Positions 39,917-47,094 of a stretch of DNA of 48,393 bases are shown in pieces. The DNA is from a virus: positions 1 through 48,393 of IMG/VR virus record IMGVR_UViG_3300032770_001059; one strand, 5' to 3'. Within the stretch, counting starts at the first letter, position 1, and every line of letters begins with the position of its first letter. The notes below the pieces were generated by a model. It had not been told where the DNA came from, did no database searches, and saw only the letters and a list, made by a program, of their open reading frames with translations. The translations under genes were made by a program, and so were the position numbers.

Positions 39917-41234
39917 TCTTGGTCCTCTCCATGAATCGCACGTAGTCACGATGCAGCACGACGGACTCGACGCCCACCATGCCTTCGCGCTGCTTCGCGA
40001 TGATGATTTCGTCCTCGCCCGTCCAATTACTGTCCTGCTTGGGGCGAAAGAGCAGCAGGATCACATGCGCATGCGCCTCGATGTAGCCCGTTTCGCGAAG
40101 CTGAATCATCGATGGCCGCGAGTTCTCATTGCCATCCTTCGGCCGAGCCATCTGCGACAGCGCCACAACCGGCACGTGCTCTCTCTTGGGAATCGCGCGC
40201 AGCACATTGCTCGCGTAGGAAACGCGGTCCTTCAGGTCATGCCCCGGCGCCTGCAGGAGTTGCAGGTAATCGACGACGATCAGCTTCACACCGTGCTGCC
40301 GGATGTACAGCCGCGAGATGGCGCACAGGTCCTGCGCTGTCAGCTCGTCGGGATCGACAATCCACATAGGCCACTTGGCGACCTCAGCTGCGACGCGCTC
40401 CAGCTTCGCGTATTCATCCGGCGAAAGTTCTTTCGGACTGCGAATCTTGTAGGCCGGAATCTTTGCCTCCCACGGCAGGATGCGCCGGCATAGCTGGCGG
40501 CGCGTCATCTCATGAGAGAAAAACAGCACCGGAACGCCCCGGCTGGCGTTCGTTGCCGTGATCTGGACGCCCAGCACCGTCTTGCCGCGAGAAGGCAAAG
40601 CGCCGATGACCCAGTACTCGTCCTCGCGAATGCCAGTCGTTATCTCATCCACACCGCGCACCCCTGTAGGCAAGCCAACCAGATCGCCATCACGCTCTCG
40701 GATGCTCTTGATTTCGAGGATGGTCTCGTTCATGGCGTCCCATATAGGCACGGCGACCGTGCGTTCCTCGATGCCGCGCAGCCGTAGCAGCGCGTCTTCG
40801 GTTTGGGAGATGACCTGGTCAGCGTTGATGCTCTGCTCGTAAGCTCCCGAGATGGCGTTCTCGGCGATGTGGATCAGGCCGCGGAGCATCGCCTTTTCGC
40901 GCACGATTTCGCAGTAATGCGCTAAGCTCGGACGCTCGCATACGCCGTCCATGAGATCGAGGATGTAGGCCAATCCGCCGACCGTCTTCAGCCACTGCCG
41001 GCGTTCCAACTCGTCGCTGACGGTAATCGGGTCCATTGGCTGGCCACGATCCGCCATATCACGTACGACGGTATAAATCCTGCGATGGGCATCGCAGGTG
41101 AAATAGTCCGGCCGCAGCATGGTCGCGACTTCATGCACGGTTTTGTTGTTGCTCAGGATGCCGCCGAGGATCGAGCGCTCCGCGGCATCGCTGGCGGGAA
41201 GCCCGCGGTCAAGACTGCGGTCGTTACGCGCCAT
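39885..41234 (-). CDS. dnaB: Replicative DNA helicase
   Basis: 449 residues of the DnaB family, length normal. The N-terminal helical domain (AAERSILGGILSN, about 18-30) is followed by the RecA-like ATPase domain: Walker A GALPSRGKT with K218, FFSHEMTRRQLCRRI (H1a), Walker B LIVVDYLQLL (near 325), and the C-terminal LRETGYIEAHAHVILLLFR. The enzyme unwinds DNA at the phage fork as a hexamer on the lagging strand. The ATG abuts the TAA of the initiator gene (TAAATG). It is encoded with its own initiator, so the phage can load its own helicase. Confidence 0.93.
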   Translation of the reverse strand: MARNDRSLDRGLPASDAAERSILGGILSNNKTVHEVATMLRPDYFTCDAHRRIYTVVRDMADRGQPMDPITVSDELERRQWLKTVGGLAYILDLMDGVCERPSLAHYCEIVREKAMLRGLIHIAENAISGAYEQSINADQVISQTEDALLRLRGIEERTVAVPIWDAMNETILEIKSIRERDGDLVGLPTGVRGVDEITTGIREDEYWVIGALPSRGKTVLGVQITATNASRGVPVLFFSHEMTRRQLCRRILPWEAKIPAYKIRSPKELSPDEYAKLERVAAEVAKWPMWIVDPDELTAQDLCAISRLYIRQHGVKLIVVDYLQLLQAPGHDLKDRVSYASNVLRAIPKREHVPVVALSQMARPKDGNENSRPSMIQLRETGYIEAHAHVILLLFRPKQDSNWTGEDEIIIAKQREGMVGVESVVLHRDYVRFMERTKNGIQNEHSLR

Positions 41235-42197
41235 TTAGTTCACCATCAGCTCCGGGGGAGTCGGGTCTGGGCCATCAGGGTCCATCCCAGCTCGTTGTCG
41301 CCGAACCCTTTCCAGAAGCGGACGTTCCTTCAATGGCGGTGGAAGCGGGTTCGCGTCGTTGCGCTTCTCCTTCCATTGCTCGGGCGTCTCGTTCCAATGG
41401 CCGCCAGCCAGCCACTTCGCCCAGGGCTTGCGCCACTGGCCGGTATATTGATCGCTCTGCTGGTAAAGCCGAGCTTGGAAGACGAGGTAGTCCGTTGCCT
41501 CCATCGCGGAACAGTCACGGTGCTTGGCGCACCTGGCTATCGTCTCGTCGCAGATCACGCGATTCTGCAGCCCGGAAAGCAAAAGCTCCTCCATGAGCTT
41601 GCCGGCGCAAGCAGCGGCATTTAGCTCCTCTTCAGCGTTTAGGCGACGTGGTTTGCTTTCCTGCTCCTGTTCCTGTTCCTGCTCCTGTTCCTGTATGAAC
41701 GAACGGGATGCCCCTTTGATGGGGCTTTGATGGGGCATCGAAGGGGCTTCTGGCGAAGTTTGATGTCCCTTCGAAGGGGCATCCTCTTGTAGGTGGTAGG
41801 GCGCTTGATACAGCTTGAAGAACTCGGCGAAATACCGCGAGCGGTCTTGCTGTCGTGCCAACGTGAGAATGCGCGAACGGCGCTTATCACGTTCGCAGAG
41901 GGTCGCTCCTACCTGGTAGCGCGCCATGTTCGGGACCCAGACCACCTCGACATCGCTGTCGTAGAAGGCGAACTGCACGTCGGCCAGCTTGTCCAACGCG
42001 ACCTTCACCTCGTCGTCGCCGAAGCCCATCTCGTGAGCCACGGTGGGCAACGGCAGGTAGTACAGTCCGATCATGTTCGCGCTTGGACAGGTCAGTAGAT
42101 AAAGGGCGAGCAATTGCGCGTCCCTGCCTGCCTTGCGAATCTGCTTCCCGGTAGCACCTGTCCAGAATGTCGGATGGACAGCGCCGTAGCTCCTCAC
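41235..42197 (-). CDS. Phage replication initiator-like protein
   Basis: 320 residues, GTG start at 42197 overlapping the upstream TGA (GTGA), with GGAG 7 nt before. The N-terminus is a winged-helix-like domain (GKQIRKAGRDAQLLALYLL, then IGLYYLPLPTVAHEMG, DDEVKVALDKLA) known from phage replisome organisers. The middle (about 140-190) is a low-complexity linker with an EQEQEQEQEQE run. The C-terminus is helical and Trp-rich (QWRKPWAKWLAGGHW). Directly upstream of DnaB, it is the likely origin-binding and helicase-loading protein. The linker DNA carries 11-bp iteron-like repeats. Confidence 0.83.
   Translation of the reverse strand: MRSYGAVHPTFWTGATGKQIRKAGRDAQLLALYLLTCPSANMIGLYYLPLPTVAHEMGFGDDEVKVALDKLADVQFAFYDSDVEVVWVPNMARYQVGATLCERDKRRSRILTLARQQDRSRYFAEFFKLYQAPYHLQEDAPSKGHQTSPEAPSMPHQSPIKGASRSFIQEQEQEQEQEQESKPRRLNAEEELNAAACAGKLMEELLLSGLQNRVICDETIARCAKHRDCSAMEATDYLVFQARLYQQSDQYTGQWRKPWAKWLAGGHWNETPEQWKEKRNDANPLPPPLKERPLLERVRRQRAGMDPDGPDPTPPELMVN
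41660..41695 (-). repeat. Hexanucleotide repeat coding for the Glu-Gln run
   Basis: Six CCTGYT units (the last one CCTGTA) in tandem on the + strand, encoding QEQEQ... in the initiator linker. Replication slippage would change the length by pairs of residues without shifting frame. Confidence 0.85.
41704..41784. repeat. 11-bp iteron-like cluster, candidate origin of replication
   Basis: TTTGATGGGGC occurs twice back to back (41715-41736), followed in the same 11-bp phase by ATCGAAGGGGC (41737), an unlike unit (41748), TTTGATGTCCC (41759) and TTCGAAGGGGC (41770). GGATGCCCCTT (41706-41716) and AAGGGGCATCC (41774-41784) are perfect 11-bp inverted repeats bounding the cluster. An 11-bp period is not a multiple of three, so it does not come from a repeated peptide. 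Lambda-like phages place their origin iterons inside the initiator gene, as here. Confidence 0.6.
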
Positions 42198-42493
42198 TGG
42201 ACAGCTCCAGCCAGTTCCGGCTCGCCCACAGGCGCCTGTCGGGTGGTAATGCGCACGAACTGATGGCGGGTGGGCAGCTTGCAGACTTTGCAGTTCAACA
42301 GCGGCTGATACAGACGGTTATCGACGCAGTCGCCAAACTTGCGGTCCTCATGGCACTCGATGCAGCGGTACACAGCAGAAGTTAGCACTCGATCCCCCAG
42401 GCTGCCCCTGTTTTGCCCGCTGGTAACAGCGAGCGAGCGAGCCGACGAGTGCAGTTGTATCGTGAATTGCCCGAATTGGGCTGTGATTCCCAT
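42194..42493 (-). CDS. Small zinc-ribbon protein, first gene of the replication operon
   Basis: 99 residues from the ATG at 42493 (a GTG lies just upstream). It has a four-Cys zinc ribbon: CIEC and C in the DRKFGDC segment, then CKVC. The first 35 residues are polar without features. Its TGA overlaps the GTG of the initiator gene. I see only a weak ribosome site. It may be a DNA-binding accessory factor. Confidence 0.6.
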   Translation of the reverse strand: MGITAQFGQFTIQLHSSARSLAVTSGQNRGSLGDRVLTSAVYRCIECHEDRKFGDCVDNRLYQPLLNCKVCKLPTRHQFVRITTRQAPVGEPELAGAVQ

Positions 42494-42541
42494 CACTAGT
42501 CTCTGCCCAAGGCACTTAATACAACATCATCTTCACAAACG

Positions 42542-42628
42542 CAGCATTCATGCTGGTATTAAGCAGTCTCCGTTCGGGAGACGGAACGAAAATGGGACTT
42601 GCCAAAACCTAATCACAAACATTTGTGA
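42542..42628. promoter_or_regulatory. Dyad-rich control region between the replication and early operons
   Basis: Three inverted repeats lie in this divergent region: CAGCATTCATGCTG (42542-42555), GTCTCC/GGAGAC around GTTCG (42566-42582) and TCACAAA-CA-TTTGTGA (42613-42628). The third lies 10 bp before the -35 of the + promoter and would suit a repressor or activator site. I see no equally clear promoter for the - strand genes. Confidence 0.5.
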
Positions 42629-42638
42629 CAAACAGGTC

Positions 42639-42666
42639 TTGACTACCCTAGATAAGCGTGTACACT
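42639..42666 (+). promoter_or_regulatory. Early promoter for the Sak4-like gene
   Basis: TTGACT (42639-42644), a 16-bp spacer and TACACT (42661-42666) match a sigma-70-type promoter. Transcription would begin near 42673, about 40 nt before the chosen ATG at 42712. An upstream TTTGTGACA (42622-42630) adjoins the -35. Confidence 0.65.
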
Positions 42667-42711
42667 ACGCCTGAAACTACAACCCGTCTGCTCGAAGGAG
42701 GCAGACCGAAC

Positions 42712-43953
42712 ATGGCGTTCACAAAGGCAACAAAACAAGTGGCATACGCAAGAATAGGCGGGTTCGGCCCAATGGGTTCCGGCAAGACGACCCTGATGGC
42801 CCTGCTCGCTCTGCATCTCTCCAAGACCTACCACGGTGGTGCGCCGGTCGCTTTCCTCGATACCGAAAAGGGCTCTGATTTCGTTGAGCCGTACTTCGGC
42901 GCTGAAGGGGTCGAGCTCCTGGTCGACAAGACTCGTGCCTTCGTCGATCTCCGCGATGCGCACGCGCAAGCTCTCAGATCGGGAGCTTGTGTGCTGGTCA
43001 CCGATTCCCTTACACATTTCTGGCAGGAACTGCTTCGGACCGTGAAAGGCGAGGCCCGGCGCTTCAACATCAAGATGATCGGTGAGGCCAAGGAGCGGTG
43101 GGCCGAGTTCACCGAAAACTACGATCGCGCTCCCATCCACTACCTGGTTGCCGGACGTCTTGGATACGACTGGGAAAATGTCGACATCGAGGACGAGGAC
43201 GGCAAAATCACAAGCGAGCTGATCAAAGGCGGCTCGAAGATGAAAGCCGAAGGCGACTTCAGCTACGAGCCTGACCTGGTGCTCGAACTGTCGTCCGCCG
43301 ACGATCCCGATGCGGCCGACTACAAGAAGCTGAAGAAGGGCAACCGGATTAAGAAGCTCGCCTCCAGCCAGATTCACATTGCCAACGTGAAGAAGTGCCG
43401 CGTACGCGCTCTTAACGGGCAGATGTTCTCTTGGCCCGACAAGGGCAGCTATAAGCCCGGCGATTATGCGAAGGTCGGCGACTGCTTCAAGCCATACTTC
43501 GATTTCCTGAACATCGGCGGGGAGCACCTGGCGTTCGACGCATCCCGCAATTCTCAGCAGCTCATGGCCGATGCCGGCAAGCGCGACTTCTTCCAGCAGC
43601 AGCGCCGGCGCGAGATCGCCTGTGAGGAGATCAAGGGCTCTCTGAGCTGCGTCTGGTCGGCTGCGACGGGCAAGGACGCCGCGGTGAAGACCGAAGTCAT
43701 CAACGCGCTGTTCGGCACGCACTCCTGGACAGCGGTCGAGAAGATGAATCCCGACGTTCTGGAAGACGGCGCCAGAGTTTGCGTGCGCATGAAGAACCTG
43801 GCCATCTCGCAGATGCCTCAAGACCGCGAGGCGCTGCTGCGGCTGGTGAAGCAGGCGCAGGGTGAGATTCGCGATGAGCAGGAGAATCCGCTCGGTGATC
43901 TCGGCGTAACCGCACATGAAGCCGCGACAGCCAGCGAGCAGTTGCCGTTCTAA
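42712..43953 (+). CDS. Sak4-like RecA-fold ATPase
   Basis: 413 residues from the ATG at 42712, with AAGGAGG 10 nt upstream; the frame opens earlier at a GTG inside the promoter, which cannot be used. Walker A is GPMGSGKT (19-26), followed by LDTEKGSDF, Walker B in CVLVTDSLTHF (about 100-110) and the AGRLGYDW sensor-like strand. A C-terminal extension of about 200 residues contains helical and Trp-containing segments (NALFGTHSWTAVEKM). Phage Sak4 proteins promote single-strand annealing and strand exchange. It begins the + strand early operon. The C-terminal domain is not recognised. Confidence 0.82.
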   Translation: MAFTKATKQVAYARIGGFGPMGSGKTTLMALLALHLSKTYHGGAPVAFLDTEKGSDFVEPYFGAEGVELLVDKTRAFVDLRDAHAQALRSGACVLVTDSLTHFWQELLRTVKGEARRFNIKMIGEAKERWAEFTENYDRAPIHYLVAGRLGYDWENVDIEDEDGKITSELIKGGSKMKAEGDFSYEPDLVLELSSADDPDAADYKKLKKGNRIKKLASSQIHIANVKKCRVRALNGQMFSWPDKGSYKPGDYAKVGDCFKPYFDFLNIGGEHLAFDASRNSQQLMADAGKRDFFQQQRRREIACEEIKGSLSCVWSAATGKDAAVKTEVINALFGTHSWTAVEKMNPDVLEDGARVCVRMKNLAISQMPQDREALLRLVKQAQGEIRDEQENPLGDLGVTAHEAATASEQLPF

Positions 43954-43964
43954 CAACCAGTTTC

Positions 43965-43992
43965 CGCCGGGAGGAATAGGGGCCTCCCGGCG
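43965..43992 (+). terminator. Strong hairpin after the Sak4-like gene
   Basis: CGCCGGGAGG and CCTCCCGGCG pair perfectly around an 8-nt loop, 12 nt after the stop codon. No T run follows directly. A second pair, TGGCGG/CCGCCA, downstream is followed by CGGTTTTTG near 44033-44041, so the two hairpins together may attenuate transcription into the next genes. Confidence 0.5.
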
Positions 43993-44079
43993 CTTCCCGA
44001 TGGCGGCATGGTCGCCCTGACCCGAACCGCCACGGTTTTTGATTCCACCTAAATCCTACTTAGCGTCACAGAGGCCAAC

Positions 44080-44307
44080 TTGACCATCCTGCAGCGAAGT
44101 TCTCTCGCAAGCCTTATCCACCGTTTGCGTCGAAACAGGACCAGCTATCGCGCCATAGCCCGTGCCACGGGCATACCCGTTTCCGTGGTCCACGCCATTG
44201 CCACTGAGCGCATCGTCATCCCGAGCTGGATCGAAAAGCTCGCCAGCGCCCGCAACGCCGAATGGAGGTTGATCGTCCGCCGGCGGCCGAGACGGAGGGG
44301 CATATGA
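44080..44307 (+). CDS. Small helix-turn-helix protein
   Basis: 75 residues from a TTG at 44080 with GAGG 5 nt upstream. Residues 20-45 look like a helix-turn-helix (YRAIARATGIPVSVVHAI), and the C-terminus is Arg-rich. Its TGA overlaps the ATG of the next gene (ATGA). It is a candidate early regulator or Cro-like protein. Confidence 0.68.
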   Translation: MTILQRSSLASLIHRLRRNRTSYRAIARATGIPVSVVHAIATERIVIPSWIEKLASARNAEWRLIVRRRPRRRGI

Positions 44308-44732
44308 GGGCGAAAGCGCGCCAGCACAAGCCAGGACAGATGAACAAGAACGAAGCGGCATACGCGCGGCAGCTTGAGGAGCGTCAGCGCGCCGGCGAGA
44401 TCGTGCGCTATCGCTTCGAGCCGATGAAGTTCCGGCTTGCCGATCTCGCCTACTACACGCCCGATTTCGAGGTGCAGCTGCCGGACGGCACCATCGAGTT
44501 CCACGAGGTCAAGCCCGGATACCGTCAGAAACTGAAGTATGGCACGCGACGGGAGGCGCCGTTCTGCTTCGAAGACGCCAAGCTGAAGATCCGCATCGCC
44601 GCTGAGCAGTTCGACGAGTTCGCCTTCCTGATCGTGTTTCCGCTCAAAGCGGGAGGCTGGGGACGAGTCGAGTTCGGCACGCGCGCGATCGCCAGCGCCG
44701 TGCCAGGCGAGGAGGTGACCTGTGGAGCTTGA
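44304..44732 (+). CDS. DUF1064-type nuclease-like protein
   Basis: 142 residues from the ATG at 44304 (GGAGG 5 nt upstream, ATGA overlap with the previous stop). The pattern NKNEAAYARQLEERQRAGEI, then YYTPDFEV and IEFHEVKPG is that of DUF1064, with D-x-E-x-K residues of the PD-(D/E)xK nuclease fold. Phage members are thought to resolve or trim recombination intermediates. It lies next to the Sak4-like ATPase, which supports a recombination role. Confidence 0.83.
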   Translation: MRAKARQHKPGQMNKNEAAYARQLEERQRAGEIVRYRFEPMKFRLADLAYYTPDFEVQLPDGTIEFHEVKPGYRQKLKYGTRREAPFCFEDAKLKIRIAAEQFDEFAFLIVFPLKAGGWGRVEFGTRAIASAVPGEEVTCGA

Positions 44733-44952
44733 GGGGACCAGCATCGCGCACGATCAGCACTATACGGTCAGCGAACTCGCAAAGCGATGGCATCTCAGCC
44801 CGAACACAGTCCGTCGCCTCGTGGCCGATGAGCCTGGGGTGATCAAGCTGACGGTCGGCCCTTTGCTGCGCAACCGCCGCAAACGACAATTGGTATCGCT
44901 ACGTATCCCGGAGCGCGTTGCGCTACGGGTCCATGCGAAGCTCTCAACCTAG
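44722..44952 (+). CDS. MerR/excisionase-type HTH protein
   Basis: 76 residues from a GTG at 44722 with a strong ribosome site (GAGGAGGTGA). The first 45 residues match a helix-turn-helix of the MerR/Xis type (YTVSELAKRWHLSPNTVRRLV), followed by a basic strand region (LLRNRRKRQLVSLRIP). It may be an excisionase or an early regulator. It overlaps the nuclease-like gene by 11 nt and faces the end of the HTH-TPR gene. Confidence 0.78.
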   Translation: MELEGTSIAHDQHYTVSELAKRWHLSPNTVRRLVADEPGVIKLTVGPLLRNRRKRQLVSLRIPERVALRVHAKLST

Positions 44953-45007
44953 AGAATCACCAAATGCACCGAATGCGCGGGGTCAGCGGCGGCAGGGGAG
45001 GTTGGCT

Positions 45008-46657
45008 TTATACGCGATGGCGAAGTATCCGTGAACGCAGGTTCTGCAAATTGTCTACGAACTGCGTCAGCATCGGGCCATCCCCGAATCTCTTGACGAG
45101 CCCTTCTAATGGGGCAAACACCTTGCCATTGAAACTTTGTAAATCGTCAACGCGACCAATGAGATACTTCTCCAGTCCTCTGCATCGTAAACTGCTCGCT
45201 GCGACCTGCAGATCGTTCATAGAAAAATGCGTGGGTAAGAGAACGGCGCTTACTAGCGCTGAATCCCACGCGCTCTTCAGGGCAGTCTCATCGCTGTGGT
45301 TTTGGCTGAGAAGTTCATAGTAGTGTCTGTGCACTGACGCGACACCTGCTCGAAGTGCAATTCTGAAGAAATAATCCAATGCAGCTTGGAATTCGTCTTC
45401 CCAAGATTCGCCGTCATACGCCGCTTTGATTCCTCGGTTTAAGTGTAGGTAACCAGCACCAGCTCCGATTTTCCCAGTGAAAATTTCGCTGCTTTGGTCT
45501 AGACAACTCTGTACTGCCGAGTCACCTAACTCCAGGCGGCCTTCTACCTGCCACAGTAAGTCAAAGGCTAAATTGGTGGCTGCATCGCTCTTCTTGTCTA
45601 TCCTAGAAACCAGCTCCAATCCGTCCACTCCGCGTTTCAAAAAGAATTCGCTTTGTCGACGGATTCCTCGAATAACATCGTTCTTTGCTTGGAAGTGTCG
45701 AATGAATGTCAACAAGACTTCCGGGGACACTCCATAGTCACTAGATATGACCAACGAGTGTCCAACAGCGCTGGCATATTTCGGAATTCTGTCGGGCAGG
45801 GCAGTACCCTTTGGAATATGCCTCTCCGCGATCGCAAATTCTTCAGCGGCGGGTTCGAACTCCTCGTACGCGTGAAAAATGCGACCACGTGCAATGGCTG
45901 CCTCGGCTGCCGTGACATGATCTCCTTTTTCCAGCGCGTCATTAGAGATATCTAGAAAATGCTGTACAGCTTCGGGCGCACCCCGTCCCATCTCGATGTA
46001 CGCTAGATTGAGCCTGTTTCTCTTTTCCACTTGCCAGTTGCCGCGTTGGCGCGCCAAGCTAACGACCTGCCTGAGCTCTGCAAGGGCTCTCTCGTGGTCG
46101 TTATTTACATGATGAAGGCGCAATGCGTTCTGGGTCGCCCTCAGAAGGTCTGATGATTGCACATCCGTTTGATTGCTTGGCTCAACAAAAGTACCTGGGG
46201 AGCTAACCAGGACGGTGGCAGCTCGTGCTGCTCTCCGCAGAAACTCGCGACGTGTCATTGGTGCGGAAACTTTGAGTCCGCGTTCTTGCCACACGCGCGT
46301 GACTGACGTTCGGCTCAGACCCAGCTGAGCAGCAATTAGGCGTGATGTAGCTTTCGCTGCGGACCTCCTTGTTTCCTCCCATACTTGAGCCTTAATTTCC
46401 TCCGTCAGCTTCTTCTTCCGTCCTGGCCGCAAGCGATCATTGAGACCTTTCAGGCCTTCGTCACGATACCGCTTTTGCCAGTACCGGATGCGCCTCGGAC
46501 TCATTTTCGTCTGAGCTTTGATAGCACGAAGGGACATCCCGAGATCCCGCAACAGCAGAACTTGCGCCCGGCGGGCGTGAAGAGGGTTTGACCCGCCACC
46601 GACTGCTAACGCGCGCAGTTGATGCCGCTCTTCGTTCGACAGAAACGATCCCGCCAT
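45008..46657 (-). CDS. IS630-type double HTH fused to a TPR-like solenoid (candidate lysogeny regulator)
   Basis: 549 residues. Residues 25-128 are the DNA-binding region of an IS630/Tc1-type transposase: two HTHs (41-64, LRAIKAQTKMSPRRIRYWQKR; 103-127, SRLIAAQLGLSRTSVTRV) with the usual GLKGLNDRLRPGRK linker. The transposase DDE catalytic domain is absent. Residues 134-152 (MTRREFLRRAARAATVLVS) look like a twin-arginine signal but lie internally. From about 165 to the end the protein is all-helical with TPR-like spacing (LRLHHVNNDHERALAEL, NRLNLAYIEMGRG, TAAEAAIARGRIFHAYEEF). The gene is AT-richer than its neighbours, lies in the lysogeny region next to the integrase, and has TGTGACA repeats upstream. 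HTH-TPR proteins such as AimR and PlcR sense peptides; whether this one does is unknown. Confidence 0.85.
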   Translation of the reverse strand: MAGSFLSNEERHQLRALAVGGGSNPLHARRAQVLLLRDLGMSLRAIKAQTKMSPRRIRYWQKRYRDEGLKGLNDRLRPGRKKKLTEEIKAQVWEETRRSAAKATSRLIAAQLGLSRTSVTRVWQERGLKVSAPMTRREFLRRAARAATVLVSSPGTFVEPSNQTDVQSSDLLRATQNALRLHHVNNDHERALAELRQVVSLARQRGNWQVEKRNRLNLAYIEMGRGAPEAVQHFLDISNDALEKGDHVTAAEAAIARGRIFHAYEEFEPAAEEFAIAERHIPKGTALPDRIPKYASAVGHSLVISSDYGVSPEVLLTFIRHFQAKNDVIRGIRRQSEFFLKRGVDGLELVSRIDKKSDAATNLAFDLLWQVEGRLELGDSAVQSCLDQSSEIFTGKIGAGAGYLHLNRGIKAAYDGESWEDEFQAALDYFFRIALRAGVASVHRHYYELLSQNHSDETALKSAWDSALVSAVLLPTHFSMNDLQVAASSLRCRGLEKYLIGRVDDLQSFNGKVFAPLEGLVKRFGDGPMLTQFVDNLQNLRSRILRHRV

Positions 46658-46687
46658 TAGTGCAAGCCTAGCAGGTTAGTTCACCCT

Positions 46688-46709
46688 GTGACACCTTCTT
46701 TTGTGACAG
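46688..46709. promoter_or_regulatory. Direct repeats TGTGACA upstream of the HTH-TPR gene
   Basis: TGTGACA occurs at 46688-46694 and 46703-46709, 15 bp apart; the second is part of TTTGTGACA, which is also found at 42622-42630. The site lies between the divergent start of the HTH-TPR gene (46657) and the + promoter. A repressor binding here could control both. Confidence 0.5.
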
Positions 46710-46715
46710 ACGGAT

Positions 46716-46744
46716 TGATACCAGTCTCTGCCTAATCTAGAGTC
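46716..46744 (+). promoter_or_regulatory. Promoter for the 63-aa gene
   Basis: TTGATA (46716-46721), a 17-bp spacer and TAGAGT (46739-46744) make a moderate sigma-70 promoter. Its layout, with TTTGTGACA just before the -35, matches the early promoter at 42639. No good ribosome site precedes the HTH-TPR ATG on the other strand, so that gene may have a leaderless or weakly translated transcript. Confidence 0.45.
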
Positions 46745-46809
46745 GCTCTCATACAAGTGGCTTCACAACAGCCACGAAACGCAAGAACGAAAAGAAAGGC
46801 TGGCACAGT

Positions 46810-47001
46810 ATGTCGAAGAGACAGGAGAATGTTGAATCCCGGGTACAAATCGACCGGGCCCACGGCGGAAAGGACCGCCACGTCGATATCACAACCCCGT
46901 TTGCAGATCGGTCCGGAGCGTTCAAGACTGAGGTCTATCCAGACGGAAGCATCCGACAAGAAGTATGGCAAAAAAACGAACCCACCATTGAACTTCCCTG
47001 A
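46810..47001 (+). CDS. Small acidic-basic protein next to the integrase
   Basis: 63 residues, polar, with the strand-like core DRHVDITTPFADRSG and AFKTEVYPDGSIRQEVW. AAAGG lies about 10 nt before the ATG, and a promoter and a terminator-like hairpin bracket the gene, which supports it as a real transcription unit. It has no hydrophobic leader, so it is not a secreted peptide precursor. A longer overlapping frame on the same strand (46757-47098) has noise-like composition. Role unknown; a small regulator is possible. Confidence 0.6.
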   Translation: MSKRQENVESRVQIDRAHGGKDRHVDITTPFADRSGAFKTEVYPDGSIRQEVWQKNEPTIELP

Positions 47002-47015
47002 ATACAGCTACATAG

Positions 47016-47039
47016 GAGGGCGGAGGGTTCTCCGCCCTC
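47016..47039 (+). terminator. Perfect 10-bp hairpin between convergent genes
   Basis: GAGGGCGGAG and CTCCGCCCTC pair around GGTT, 14 nt after the stop of the 63-aa gene and 55 nt from the end of the integrase gene. The + side is followed by ATCTTCC, a weak T run. It may serve both directions. Confidence 0.6.
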
Positions 47040-47094
47040 ATCTTCCAGTAACGGGCTGGCTTTCAGCTCTCGATCACGAAGGCGATCCGCCGCG

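Noticed and set aside
42643-43956. A 437-codon frame antisense to the Sak4-like gene
   Set aside because: The + strand gene has a promoter, ribosome site and Walker motifs; the antisense product has none.
46810-47001. The 63-aa product as a secreted signalling peptide precursor for the HTH-TPR protein
   Set aside because: It has no hydrophobic leader or cleavage pattern, and no other short signal-bearing frame was seen next to the regulator.
47002-47094. An attachment site beside the integrase
   Set aside because: The only structure is the terminator-like hairpin; without the host flanks or a second copy of a core repeat an attP cannot be supported.
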